DNA of 64,000 nt. It comes from Streptomyces abyssalis (GTDB lineage Bacteria > Actinomycetota > Actinomycetes > Streptomycetales > Streptomycetaceae). A model generated the notes under the pieces. It did not search any database. It was not told the DNA's origin and saw only the letters and a program-made list of their open reading frames with translations. The DNA is taken from contig NZ_LJGT01000037.1 of assembly GCF_001751365.1 (NCBI RefSeq), forward strand, positions 888,124 to 952,123. Direction: 5' to 3'. Below are positions 19,076-26,642 of the stretch, one piece after another (the first letter of the stretch is position 1; each line of letters starts with the position of its first letter). Position numbers and translations under genes: made by a program.

Positions 19076-19459
19076 CTACGCGGACTTGCGCTTGTTGTTG
19101 CCGTCCCGCGGATGCACTGCGAGGTTCATCGTCCCGGACCTGAGTACGGCCAGCCGCTCCGCGAGAACCTCTTCCAGCTCCTCGCGGGTGCGCCGCTCCA
19201 TGAGCATGTCCCAGTGCGTACGCGCGGGCTTGCCCTTCTTCTCCTCAGGCCCCTCGCCGTCCACCAGGAGTGCCTGTGCGCCGCACACCTTGCACTCCCA
19301 CTCCGGCGGGATCTCGGCCTCGACAGAGAACGGCATCTCGAAACGATGTCCGCTCTCACATGCGTACTCCACGGCCTGGCGCGGTGCCAGGTCGATACCG
19401 CGGTCGGTCTCGTAGCTGGTCACCACGAGTCGCGTGCCGCGAAGAGCTCGCTCACTCAT
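19076..19459 (-). CDS. rbpA: RNA polymerase-binding protein RbpA
   Basis: An actinobacterial transcription activator that binds the sigma-2 region of group I/II sigma factors and stabilises the open complex. The start is placed at MSERALRGTRLVV, the known N-terminus of Streptomyces RbpA; the frame extends ten residues further upstream. It has 127 residues. The RbpA core domain contains YACESGHRFEMPFSVEAEIPPEWECKVCG, with Cys residues in the structural zinc-site positions; a basic linker (KKGKPARTHWDMLMERRT) and the sigma-interaction domain (REELEEVLAERLAVLRSG) follow. A sigma-R-type promoter lies 60-90 bp upstream, matching known disulfide-stress control of this gene in S. coelicolor. Confidence 0.97.
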   Translation of the reverse strand: MSERALRGTRLVVTSYETDRGIDLAPRQAVEYACESGHRFEMPFSVEAEIPPEWECKVCGAQALLVDGEGPEEKKGKPARTHWDMLMERRTREELEEVLAERLAVLRSGTMNLAVHPRDGNNKRKSA

Positions 19460-19521
19460 GAATTCGTGCCTCCCGGGCTTGTCGCCCACAGGACAGGTGT
19501 CGCTGTCGTCGTCATCTGCTC

Positions 19522-19547
19522 AACGTCCGGTCGGCGGTGAAGATTCC
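19522..19547 (-). promoter_or_regulatory. sigma-R-type promoter of rbpA
   Basis: On the minus strand GGAAT (19547-19543) is separated by exactly 18 bases from GTT (19524-19522), an exact match to the consensus GGAAT-N18-GTT recognised by the thiol-stress sigma factor SigR. It reads toward rbpA. Confidence 0.8.
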
Positions 19548-19714
19548 CGGATCGGGATATGCGTCGCCCGTCGTGCCGCCCTTCGTGTACCCACCAATGA
19601 CCGGTTCGTCACAACTGACAGGAGATGTCACCCAGCGTTCTCATCTCATTGGCATGCAGTAACGGTCCATCCGGCGAGCCGAGGGCGTACACTACCGCGC
19701 CGCCCCCGCAAGTC

Positions 19715-21073
19715 CTAAATCCGGTCCGGCTGGGGGTTGCCCGCGGCTGCCGCCGCCCGTCCGACCGGTACCCGCAGCAGCAGGACGAAACCCAGTACGA
19801 AGAAGACGACCAGCGAGATGATCGCAGCCCTGTAGCTTCCCGTCAGCTGGTATGCGAGACCGAAGACGAGCGGGCCCAGCCAGCTCGTCCCGCGGTCGCT
19901 CACCTCGTAGAGGGAGAAGAACTCCGCCTCCTTGCCCGCGGGTACCAGTTGGGAGTACAGGGACCGCGAGAGGGCCTGGCTGCCGCCCATGACCAGGCCG
20001 ATTCCCGCCGCGAGGGCGAAGAAGAAGACCGGTGCTCCGGCCGGCAGGAAGTAGCCCGCCCCGACGATCGCGGTCCACGCCACCAGCGAGCCGAGCACGG
20101 TGCGCTTCGCCCCGTGACGTTCCGCGATCCGGCCCATCAGCAGAGCGCCCGCCACCGCCAGGATCTGAACCAGCAGCACCGCGCCGATCAGTGTCGTCTG
20201 GTCCACGCCCAGTTCCTCCGAGCCGAACACCGACGCCTGGGTGATCACCGTCTGCACCCCGTCGTTGTAGACGAGGTAGGCAAGGAGGAAGAGCATCGTC
20301 AGCCGGTAGCGCCGCAGTTCGCGGAACGTACGGGCAAGCTCCCGCCAGCCGCTGAGCAGCGAGATGCGGGAGCCCGGGGCCGCCGTCCCGGGCCGCTCCC
20401 GCAGCCGCAGCAGCGGCACCACGGTGAAGACCGCCCACCACGCGCCGGCGGAGGCCAGGCAGATCCGGACCGCGGAGCCCTCGGAGACCCCCAGCGCGTC
20501 GTGCTGGAGGAACAGCGCAAGATTCGCCACCAGCACCACGGAGCCGGCCGCGTAGCCGAACGCCCATCCGCGGGAGGAGACCTTGTCCCGCTCCCCGGGC
20601 CCGGCGATCTGGGGCAGGAAGGCGTTGTAGATGACGGCCGACGTGGCGAACGAGACGTTGGCCAGCACCAGCAGCACACCGCCCAGCAGATATCGGTCGC
20701 CCTCGAGGAAGAACATGGCGGCGGTGGCGCCCGCTCCGATGTACGCGAAGACCCCCAGGATCGGTTTCTTCCGTCCCGTATGGTCCGCGATCGCGCCCGC
20801 CAGCGGCATCACCAGCACCGACAGCAGCACCGACGCCGAGACCGTGTAGGCGAAGTAGGAGCCCGCACGGACGGGGAGGCCCAGCGGATGCACGTAGCCG
20901 TCGGCGTCCGCCGCCGCTTTGGCGATCTCCGTCAGATACGGGCCGAGGAAGACGGTCAGAACGCTGGTGGAGAAGACGGAGTTCGCCCAGTCGTAGAAGT
21001 ACCAGCCGCGTTGCTCCCGGCGGCGTTCGGCCGTGCCGTCGCCGGCACCTGTCACGACAGCGCTCACAGCCAT
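19715..21073 (-). CDS. UMF1/Atg22-like MFS transporter
   Basis: A 12-helix major-facilitator membrane protein, 452 residues from ATG 21073. The N-terminal signature GWYFYDWANSVFSTSVLTVFLGPYL is diagnostic of the UMF1 (vacuole effluxer Atg22-like) family. ADHTGRKKPILG is the loop 2-3 motif of the superfamily. Hydrophobic segments follow regularly up to ISLVVFFVLGFVLLLRVPVG. Bacterial members are of unknown substrate; eukaryotic relatives export amino acids from the vacuole. It lies 88 bp downstream of the GDPD gene on the same strand and may be in the same transcript. Confidence 0.85.
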   Translation of the reverse strand: MAVSAVVTGAGDGTAERRREQRGWYFYDWANSVFSTSVLTVFLGPYLTEIAKAAADADGYVHPLGLPVRAGSYFAYTVSASVLLSVLVMPLAGAIADHTGRKKPILGVFAYIGAGATAAMFFLEGDRYLLGGVLLVLANVSFATSAVIYNAFLPQIAGPGERDKVSSRGWAFGYAAGSVVLVANLALFLQHDALGVSEGSAVRICLASAGAWWAVFTVVPLLRLRERPGTAAPGSRISLLSGWRELARTFRELRRYRLTMLFLLAYLVYNDGVQTVITQASVFGSEELGVDQTTLIGAVLLVQILAVAGALLMGRIAERHGAKRTVLGSLVAWTAIVGAGYFLPAGAPVFFFALAAGIGLVMGGSQALSRSLYSQLVPAGKEAEFFSLYEVSDRGTSWLGPLVFGLAYQLTGSYRAAIISLVVFFVLGFVLLLRVPVGRAAAAAGNPQPDRI

Positions 21074-21161
21074 CCCCCTCGCTCCCCGGCACTGTGCGCC
21101 GCGCCGGTACGCGCCGCCCGGGCACGGGAGCGTGCGGGCGCCGCGGCGCGCAACCGCCGGT

Positions 21162-22004
21162 CTACCGGGGGCCGGGCCCGTGCATCCACGCACCCCGCTC
21201 GGAGAGGACGTCGCGCAGTGTCTCGATGTGATCGGTCACAATGCCGTCAACTCCCAGGTCGAGCAACTCCCGCATCCGGTTTCCTTCGTTCACTGTCCAT
21301 ACGTGCACCTGCATCCACCGGGCGTGTGCGGCCCGTACGAACGCCCGGTCCACCACCCGGATCCCCGAACGGTGTTCGGGGACCTGCACGCACACGGCGC
21401 TGCCGCGCACCGCGCGCGCCGGCACCAGCCCGTACGAACGCAGCCGCAGCCGCACCACCCCCCGCGTGCCGAGTGACGTCGCAAGCCGCGGCCCGGCCAG
21501 GGCCTGGGCCCGCGCGACCCGCTCCTCCTCGAAGGAGCCGACGCACACCCGTGCCCACGCGTCCTGCTCGGACAGCAGCTCCAGCAGCGGTACGAGCGCG
21601 GCCTCCGCCTTGACGTCGATGTTCCAGCGCACTCCCGGGAAGGCCCGCAGCAACTCCCGCATCAGCGGCAGCGGTTCGCGTCCTCCCACGCGTGCGCGGC
21701 GCACCTGCGACCAGGGCAGCCCGCTGATGGGTCCGCTCGCGTCCGTCATCCGGTCGAGCGTCTCGTCGTGGAAGGCGACGAGACGGCCGTCGGCGGTCGC
21801 GTGCACGTCCGTCTCCAGATAGCGGTATCCGAGACCGACCGCGCGGGCGAAGGCGCTGTGCGTGTTCTCCAGCCCGTCGGCCGCGCCGCCGCGGTGGGCG
21901 AGGGCGAGCGGCCCGGGATGGTCCAGGAACGGGTGGCGCGGAGTGCGCCGGAGGGCTGCCGGTTGCGTGGAGAAAGCGGGGGAGGCGTGCGGGTCGCTGC
22001 TCAT
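21162..22004 (-). CDS. glycerophosphodiester phosphodiesterase
   Basis: A GDPD enzyme hydrolysing deacylated phospholipids to glycerol 3-phosphate and an alcohol, 280 residues. ATG 22004 overlaps the upstream stop (TGATG), so it is coupled to the YczE gene. Motifs in order: ALAHRGGAADGLENTHSAFARAV (catalytic His and Arg, metal Glu), YLETDVHATADGRLVAFHDETLDRMT (metal ligands and second catalytic His), WNIDVKAE (metal) and VWTVNEGNRMRELLDLGVDGIVTDH near the C-terminus. There is no signal peptide, so it is cytosolic. Confidence 0.93.
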   Translation of the reverse strand: MSSDPHASPAFSTQPAALRRTPRHPFLDHPGPLALAHRGGAADGLENTHSAFARAVGLGYRYLETDVHATADGRLVAFHDETLDRMTDASGPISGLPWSQVRRARVGGREPLPLMRELLRAFPGVRWNIDVKAEAALVPLLELLSEQDAWARVCVGSFEEERVARAQALAGPRLATSLGTRGVVRLRLRSYGLVPARAVRGSAVCVQVPEHRSGIRVVDRAFVRAAHARWMQVHVWTVNEGNRMRELLDLGVDGIVTDHIETLRDVLSERGAWMHGPGPR

Positions 22005-22747
22005 CACCGCCGCAGTATCGCGCCCCTGCGCCACCACGCGCGCCGTTGCCCCCCGGTCGCGTGCTCCTCCTGCGGGGTCGTCGCCGTCCCTTGTGCCACC
22101 ACGCGGGAGGTGCCCGGGGTGGCGGGCTCCGCCGGGTCGCGCCTGCCGGGCAGCGCGAACACCCGCAGGAAGAGCTGCGAGAGCGGGCCGATGCCCAGTG
22201 CGTACACCACCGTTCCGGCGCCGGCCGTGCCGCCCAGCAGCAGCCCGGACACCAGTACGGTCGCTTCGATCGCCGTGCGCACGACGCGGACCGAGCGGCC
22301 GGTGACCCGGTGCAGGCCCGTCATCAGACCGTCCCGCGGGCCCGGCCCGAAGCGGGCGGAGATGTACAGGCCGGTGGCGACTCCGTTGAGCACCACGCCG
22401 GCCGCCAGCATGGGAATCCGCAGCGCGAGGCCCTGCGGGCCGGGAACGAGCCAGATCGTGACGTCCATGGCCAGGCCGACCAGGACGACGTTGGAGACGG
22501 TGCCCAGCCCCGGGCGCTCCCGTATCGGCACCCACAGCAGCAGTACGGCGGCTCCCGCGATGACCGAGACCGTGCCGATCGACAGACCGGTGTGCTCCGC
22601 GAGCCCTTGGTGCAGTACGTCCCACGGGGGCAGGCCGAGCCCGGACTGCACCATGAGGCCGATGCTCGCACCGAACAGCAGCAGGCCGGCGTACAGCTGC
22701 ACCAGGCGGCGGCCGATGCGTCCTGCGGAACCCGTCGGACGTGACAA
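22004..22747 (-). CDS. YczE-family integral membrane protein
   Basis: A membrane protein of 247 residues in the YczE/YitT-like group, with five or so hydrophobic segments (RLVQLYAGLLLFGASIGLMV, VSVIAGAAVLLLWVPI, GTVSNVVLVGLAMDVTIWLV, AAGVVLNGVATGLYI and TVLVSGLLLGGTAGAGTVVYALG). FGPGPRDGLMTGLHRVTGRSV is the family block. The start is TTG 22747, with GGGAGG seven bases upstream; a longer frame lacks such a site. The C-terminal 35 residues are hydrophilic. It is divergent from a MocR regulator; this yczE-mocR pairing is widespread in bacteria, but the transported or sensed compound is unknown. Confidence 0.82.
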   Translation of the reverse strand: MSRPTGSAGRIGRRLVQLYAGLLLFGASIGLMVQSGLGLPPWDVLHQGLAEHTGLSIGTVSVIAGAAVLLLWVPIRERPGLGTVSNVVLVGLAMDVTIWLVPGPQGLALRIPMLAAGVVLNGVATGLYISARFGPGPRDGLMTGLHRVTGRSVRVVRTAIEATVLVSGLLLGGTAGAGTVVYALGIGPLSQLFLRVFALPGRRDPAEPATPGTSRVVAQGTATTPQEEHATGGQRRAWWRRGAILRR

Positions 22748-22817
22748 GGTGGCTCCCTCCCCGGTGCGGTGCCCGTGCTTCTGCTGGCGGTGGTGGGCGG
22801 CTGCGTGGCAGTCTGGA

Positions 22818-22845
22818 GCCACGAACCAGGCCACATCCATGGCCA
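22818..22845. promoter_or_regulatory. candidate MocR operator, 12-bp-periodic GCCA repeats
   Basis: GCCA occurs at 22818-22821, 22830-22833 and 22842-22845, exactly 12 bp apart and in the same orientation, between the divergent yczE-like and mocR genes. Related CCA words lie between them (ACCA and TCCA). MocR/GntR-type regulators commonly bind direct repeats in such intergenic regions. The spacing is a direct observation; the operator role is an inference. Confidence 0.5.
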
Positions 22846-22869
22846 ATCGGAGGAAGGTGGACCGCAGAG

Positions 22870-24369
22870 ATGGTGCAGTGGACCTCGGCCGTGGGTGCTC
22901 CTCAGCTGGCCAGGCTTCTGGCGTCCCAGCGCGCTGCGACGGCCGCGGACGCCGGGCACCGGGTGCCTGCCTACCGGTCGCTGGCGGACGGTGTGCGCCT
23001 CCTCGTGCTCGAAGGCCGCATTCCGGTGGCCGCGCGTCTGCCCGCCGAGCGGGAGCTGGCAGCGGCCCTGCGCGTCAGCCGTACGACCGTGGCCGCCGCC
23101 TTCGAGGCGCTGCGCAGCGACGGGTTCCTCGCCTCGCGGCGCGGTTCGGGCAGCTGGACGGCCGTGCCCGCGGGCAAGCCGCTGCCCACGCGCGGACTGG
23201 AGCCACTGCCCCCCGAATCCGCCGGGTCGGTGATCGATCTGGCCTGCGCCACCTTCCTGGCGCCCGAGCCCCACCTCACCGACGCGTTCCAGGGCGCGGT
23301 CTCGGACCTCGCGCCGTACACGGACACCCACGGCAACTACCCCGGCGGCCTGCCCGCGCTCCGTGAGGCGCTCGCAGCCCGCTACACCGCACGCGGCGTG
23401 CCGACGATGCCCGAGCAGATCATGGTCACCACCGGCGCCATGGGCGCCGTCGCCGCGCTCGCACGGCAGCTCGTGCCGCGCAGTGAACGCGTCGCCGTCG
23501 AACACCCCTCGTACGCCAACGTCCTGCATCTGCTGCGCGACGCCGGCGCCCGCCTCGTGCCCGTCCCCATGGCGGACGGTCTCACCGGCTGGGACCTGCC
23601 CGCCTGGCGGCAGGCGTTCCGCGAGAGCGCACCGCGCATGGCCTACGTCATCGCCGACTACCACAACCCGACCGGCGCTCTCGCCCCCGACGGCCAGCGG
23701 CGCGAGATGGTCGCGGCCGCACGCGCCGCCGGCACCGTCCTCGTCGCCGACGAGTCCATGACCGACCTGACCCTGGACGAGGACGTCGAACTGCCGCGCC
23801 CGATGGCCGCGTTCGACCCGGGCGGCTCCTGCGTCATCACCGTCGGCTCCGTCAGCAAGGCGGTCTGGGCCGGGCTGCGCATCGGCTGGGTCAGGGCCGC
23901 ACCCGAGGTGATCCGCAGCCTCGTCGCCGCACGCGTCTACGCCGACCTGGGCAGCCCCGTGCTCGAACAGCTCGCCGTGGCACGGCTGATGACGGGAGAC
24001 GGCTGGGAGGCGGCGGTCGCGGCGCGCCGCGCGGGAGCCCGTGCGAACCGGGACGCGCTCGTCTCCGAGCTCCACGACAGGCTGCCCGACTGGGAGTTCA
24101 CCGTTCCCAGCGGCGGGCTCACGCTGTGGGCCCGCACCGGCGGCCTTTCCGGTTCACGCATCGCCGAGGCGGGCGAGCGCATCGGTGTGCGGGTGCCCGC
24201 CGGGACGCGCTTCGGCGTCGACGGCGCCTTCGAGGGTTATGTGCGGCTGCTGTTCACCGTCGCGGGCCCGGTCGTCGGCGAAGCCGTCGCCCGCCTGGCA
24301 AAGGCGGCCGACCTCGTCCGTACGGGAGCGGTCGCCGACGGGGACGTGCCCCGCACCTACGTGGCCTGA
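22870..24369 (+). CDS. MocR-family PLP-dependent regulator (GntR HTH + aminotransferase domain)
   Basis: A 499-residue regulator. A winged helix of the GntR type covers about residues 35-100 (YRSLADGVRLLVLEGRIPVAARLPAERELAAALRVSRTTVAAAFEAL in outline). A fold-type I aminotransferase domain follows from about 120: TDTHGNYPGGLPALREALAARY, MVTTGAMGAVAALARQL, ADYHNPTGALAPD, ADESMTDLTLD and the PLP lysine in GSVSKAVWAGLRIGWV (Lys330). AGERIGVRVPAGTRFGVDG near the end helps hold the cofactor. It starts opposite the YczE-like gene and probably controls it. Its last 13 bases overlap the 3' end of the convergent FtsK-like gene. Confidence 0.92.
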   Translation: MVQWTSAVGAPQLARLLASQRAATAADAGHRVPAYRSLADGVRLLVLEGRIPVAARLPAERELAAALRVSRTTVAAAFEALRSDGFLASRRGSGSWTAVPAGKPLPTRGLEPLPPESAGSVIDLACATFLAPEPHLTDAFQGAVSDLAPYTDTHGNYPGGLPALREALAARYTARGVPTMPEQIMVTTGAMGAVAALARQLVPRSERVAVEHPSYANVLHLLRDAGARLVPVPMADGLTGWDLPAWRQAFRESAPRMAYVIADYHNPTGALAPDGQRREMVAAARAAGTVLVADESMTDLTLDEDVELPRPMAAFDPGGSCVITVGSVSKAVWAGLRIGWVRAAPEVIRSLVAARVYADLGSPVLEQLAVARLMTGDGWEAAVAARRAGARANRDALVSELHDRLPDWEFTVPSGGLTLWARTGGLSGSRIAEAGERIGVRVPAGTRFGVDGAFEGYVRLLFTVAGPVVGEAVARLAKAADLVRTGAVADGDVPRTYVA

Positions 24370-25991
24370 GACGCCGCCCCCGGCTTCGTGCCCGGCCGGT
24401 GACCCGGGCCGTCCGGCGCGCCGCTCTGTGCGGCCTGACCGCCCAGCGCCCTGGCGTGAGCCGCGGCGAACGGGGGCAGCAGCGCCAGCACCGCCTGCCG
24501 TTCGGCCTCGCCGGCAGCGTCGTCCAGCGGGTCGGGCGCCGCGGGCACCTGCAGCCGCAGCACCGCTCCGGCGCCGAGCCGGGCGAAACCCCGCCCGGGC
24601 GGCGCATCCGGGCCGGGCCGGGAGACCGTCGCCTCTCCGAGCACCGCCCACGTCTCCTCGGGAGAGGCGGCACCGAGCAGCACGCGGGCCCTGGTGTACG
24701 AGCGCACGGCACGGGCCAGTCCGTCAGCGTTCTCAAGGTGCTCGGCGACGGCGACCGTGACCTGCGCCGCCCGCCCGTGCCGCAGCGGCACCTGAAGCAG
24801 CTCCTGAGGGTCCCGCCGCCCTTCCGCACGTGCGAGGTGGCTCAGCGTCGCCGGCCGGTCGAGGACCACCCACAGCGGGCGCCGTACATCCTCCGGAACG
24901 GGGCGCCCCGCCTGCCGTGCGCGGCTCGCCGCCGACAGCCGCCGCTCCGTCTCGTGCACCGCCCACTCCAGCGACGCCACCGCACCGGCGGGCGACGTCT
25001 CCACGGCGAGTACGCCCTCGCGCCCCGCCAGCGACGCGAACTCGCCGGAGCCGCCGCCGTCCACGACGAGCACCTCGCCGTGCTGGAGGGCCTGGAGCAC
25101 CACGGACCGCAGCAGCGTGGTCGACCCTGCTCCGGGCGCCCCGGCGACCAGCAGATGCGGCTGTGCCGAACGCGCGCCCGTACGCCACACCACCGGCGGG
25201 ACGTCACGCGCCCGCCCCCCGTCGGCCACCGGCATGCGGCGGTGGACGGCCTCGGCGTCGGTGAAGCCGAGCACGATCTCACCGGGGCCCGTCACGAACC
25301 GCTGGGCGCTGATGCCCTGGGGAAGGGGCTGCGGGACCGTCATCTCCAGCAGGTTGCGCTCCTCGTGCCATGCGAAGCGGTATTCACGGTCCCGTCCGGA
25401 CTTGGTGGTCAGCCGGCGCTCCACCGCCAGCCGGTGCGCGGAGTCGCTGTCGGGGAAGTGGGCCGGATAGCGCACCAGGAGACGTCCGATGCGGCCGTCG
25501 TCGGTGAACTCCACCTCCTCGAAGGCCCGTTCCCACGCGCCGTCGTGTGCGTACAGAGGTTCGGGGCCGGGGTCGTCCCGCAGGGCGAAGCACGGCACCA
25601 GCGCCTCGTACACCGCCTGCAGGCGTTCGTTCTCCGCGTCCTCGCAGCCGGGTCCGCCGGCCGGCCTCGCGCCCTCGCGCCCGTGCCATGCGGCCGTGCC
25701 CACGACGACGGCCACGGCGAAGGCCGGCCCCCACGGCAGCAGGCCCACCACCATGACCCCCACCGCGGCGAGGAAGAGCACCGGCCCCCGACGGTCCTTC
25801 GGGGCCTTCGCCCACCAGCGCAGCACCAGCATCGTGAGCCGGGCCAGGCCCCGTACGAGCATGATCAGCGGATGGAGCACGTCCAGCGCACCGTCGGCGC
25901 CGGCCCGCAGGGCGCGGTGTGCGGGACGTACGGCCGGACGTACGGCAGCGCCCGTACCCGCCGGCCGGCGGGGGAGCGGCCAACGCACCAC
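24357..25991 (-). CDS. FtsK/SpoIIIE-like protein with degenerate P-loop
   Basis: A 544-residue membrane-associated protein related to DNA-translocating FtsK/SpoIIIE/Tra ATPases. The start is the GTG at 25991 or 25988, preceded by AGGAGG. Two adjacent hydrophobic segments at about residues 65-100 (GPVLFLAAVGVMVVGLL and GPAFAVAVVVGTAAW) would anchor it. The C-terminal part contains PHLLVAGAPGAGSTTLLRSVV, which aligns with the FtsK Walker A block HLLVAGTTGSGKS but has Ser in place of the nucleotide-binding Lys, then VLVVDGGG as a Walker B-like strand. ATP hydrolysis is therefore doubtful. It is followed upstream on the same strand by a 64-residue membrane protein, a pairing I associate with Streptomyces. 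Function unknown. Confidence 0.75.
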   Translation of the reverse strand: MVRWPLPRRPAGTGAAVRPAVRPAHRALRAGADGALDVLHPLIMLVRGLARLTMLVLRWWAKAPKDRRGPVLFLAAVGVMVVGLLPWGPAFAVAVVVGTAAWHGREGARPAGGPGCEDAENERLQAVYEALVPCFALRDDPGPEPLYAHDGAWERAFEEVEFTDDGRIGRLLVRYPAHFPDSDSAHRLAVERRLTTKSGRDREYRFAWHEERNLLEMTVPQPLPQGISAQRFVTGPGEIVLGFTDAEAVHRRMPVADGGRARDVPPVVWRTGARSAQPHLLVAGAPGAGSTTLLRSVVLQALQHGEVLVVDGGGSGEFASLAGREGVLAVETSPAGAVASLEWAVHETERRLSAASRARQAGRPVPEDVRRPLWVVLDRPATLSHLARAEGRRDPQELLQVPLRHGRAAQVTVAVAEHLENADGLARAVRSYTRARVLLGAASPEETWAVLGEATVSRPGPDAPPGRGFARLGAGAVLRLQVPAAPDPLDDAAGEAERQAVLALLPPFAAAHARALGGQAAQSGAPDGPGHRPGTKPGAASQAT

Positions 25992-26064
25992 GGAACCTCC
26001 TGTGACGAGTGCGGCGCGCGGCGCGCAGCGCGAGCGGAACACGCACCCGCTGCGCGCGCTCGCG

Positions 26065-26259
26065 CTAGAACTTCAGACCGCTCAGCAGTCCGGCGAGGCT
26101 GGCGCCGCCCTCCTTGATGCTCGGGGCGATCGCCGTGCCCGCCAGATAGAAGCCGAAGAGCGCACACACCAGCGCGTGGGAGATCTTGAGTCCGTCCTTG
26201 CGGGTGAAGAGGAAGATGATGAAGCCGAGCAGGAGGACGCCGGAGACACTGAGGATCAT
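26065..26259 (-). CDS. small two-helix membrane protein
   Basis: 64 residues from an ATG; two hydrophobic segments (ILSVSGVLLLGFIIFLF and HALVCALFGFYLAGTAIA) joined by a short basic loop (TRKDGLKIS), ending in a Gly/Ser/Leu-rich tail. It lies 73 bp upstream of the FtsK-like gene on the same strand and is probably co-transcribed. I do not recognise a named family; the topology resembles small spread or transfer-associated membrane proteins, but that is only a resemblance. Confidence 0.75.
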   Translation of the reverse strand: MILSVSGVLLLGFIIFLFTRKDGLKISHALVCALFGFYLAGTAIAPSIKEGGASLAGLLSGLKF

Positions 26260-26642
26260 GGGGGACTCCTGATGTAGGGGATTTTCACCCTGAGTGCTCC
26301 AAGAGTCACAGAAAGTGCCTGAGCGGGGAAACTGGCAGACGGGTGATTTGCGGGGCGGGGACCGGGTCGAGGCCCGCCCCTCGCGCCAACTCCCCGACGC
26401 GCACCGCGTGTTGACTTCCGGGGTGTGACGGGTGCCGGGTGGGGCGCAGCGGGCGCCGGTGCGGCCCCGTCGGCGTGAAACCCCGCGTGAGTCCGTGCAC
26501 GTGTCCGGACGCCGCGAGAGCCCGGTCGTGCGGTGCTGCTGAGGATCGTTTGCCGCGCCGCTCCGGCCGCGGGACGCGTTGCGGACAGCTGCGCTGTGCT
26601 TTGTCCCCAGATTGACTGATTCGTCATGGAATCATCTGCGCT
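26260..26642. other. intergenic region upstream of the Mrp operon
   Basis: About 380 bp between the divergent small membrane protein and the antiporter operon, with no supportable gene. TTGACT occurs near 26610 shortly before the mrpA GTG, and TTGACTTCCGG near 26410, but no convincing complete promoter can be assigned. The mrpA GTG has no clear ribosome site, which would fit a leaderless transcript. Confidence 0.4.
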
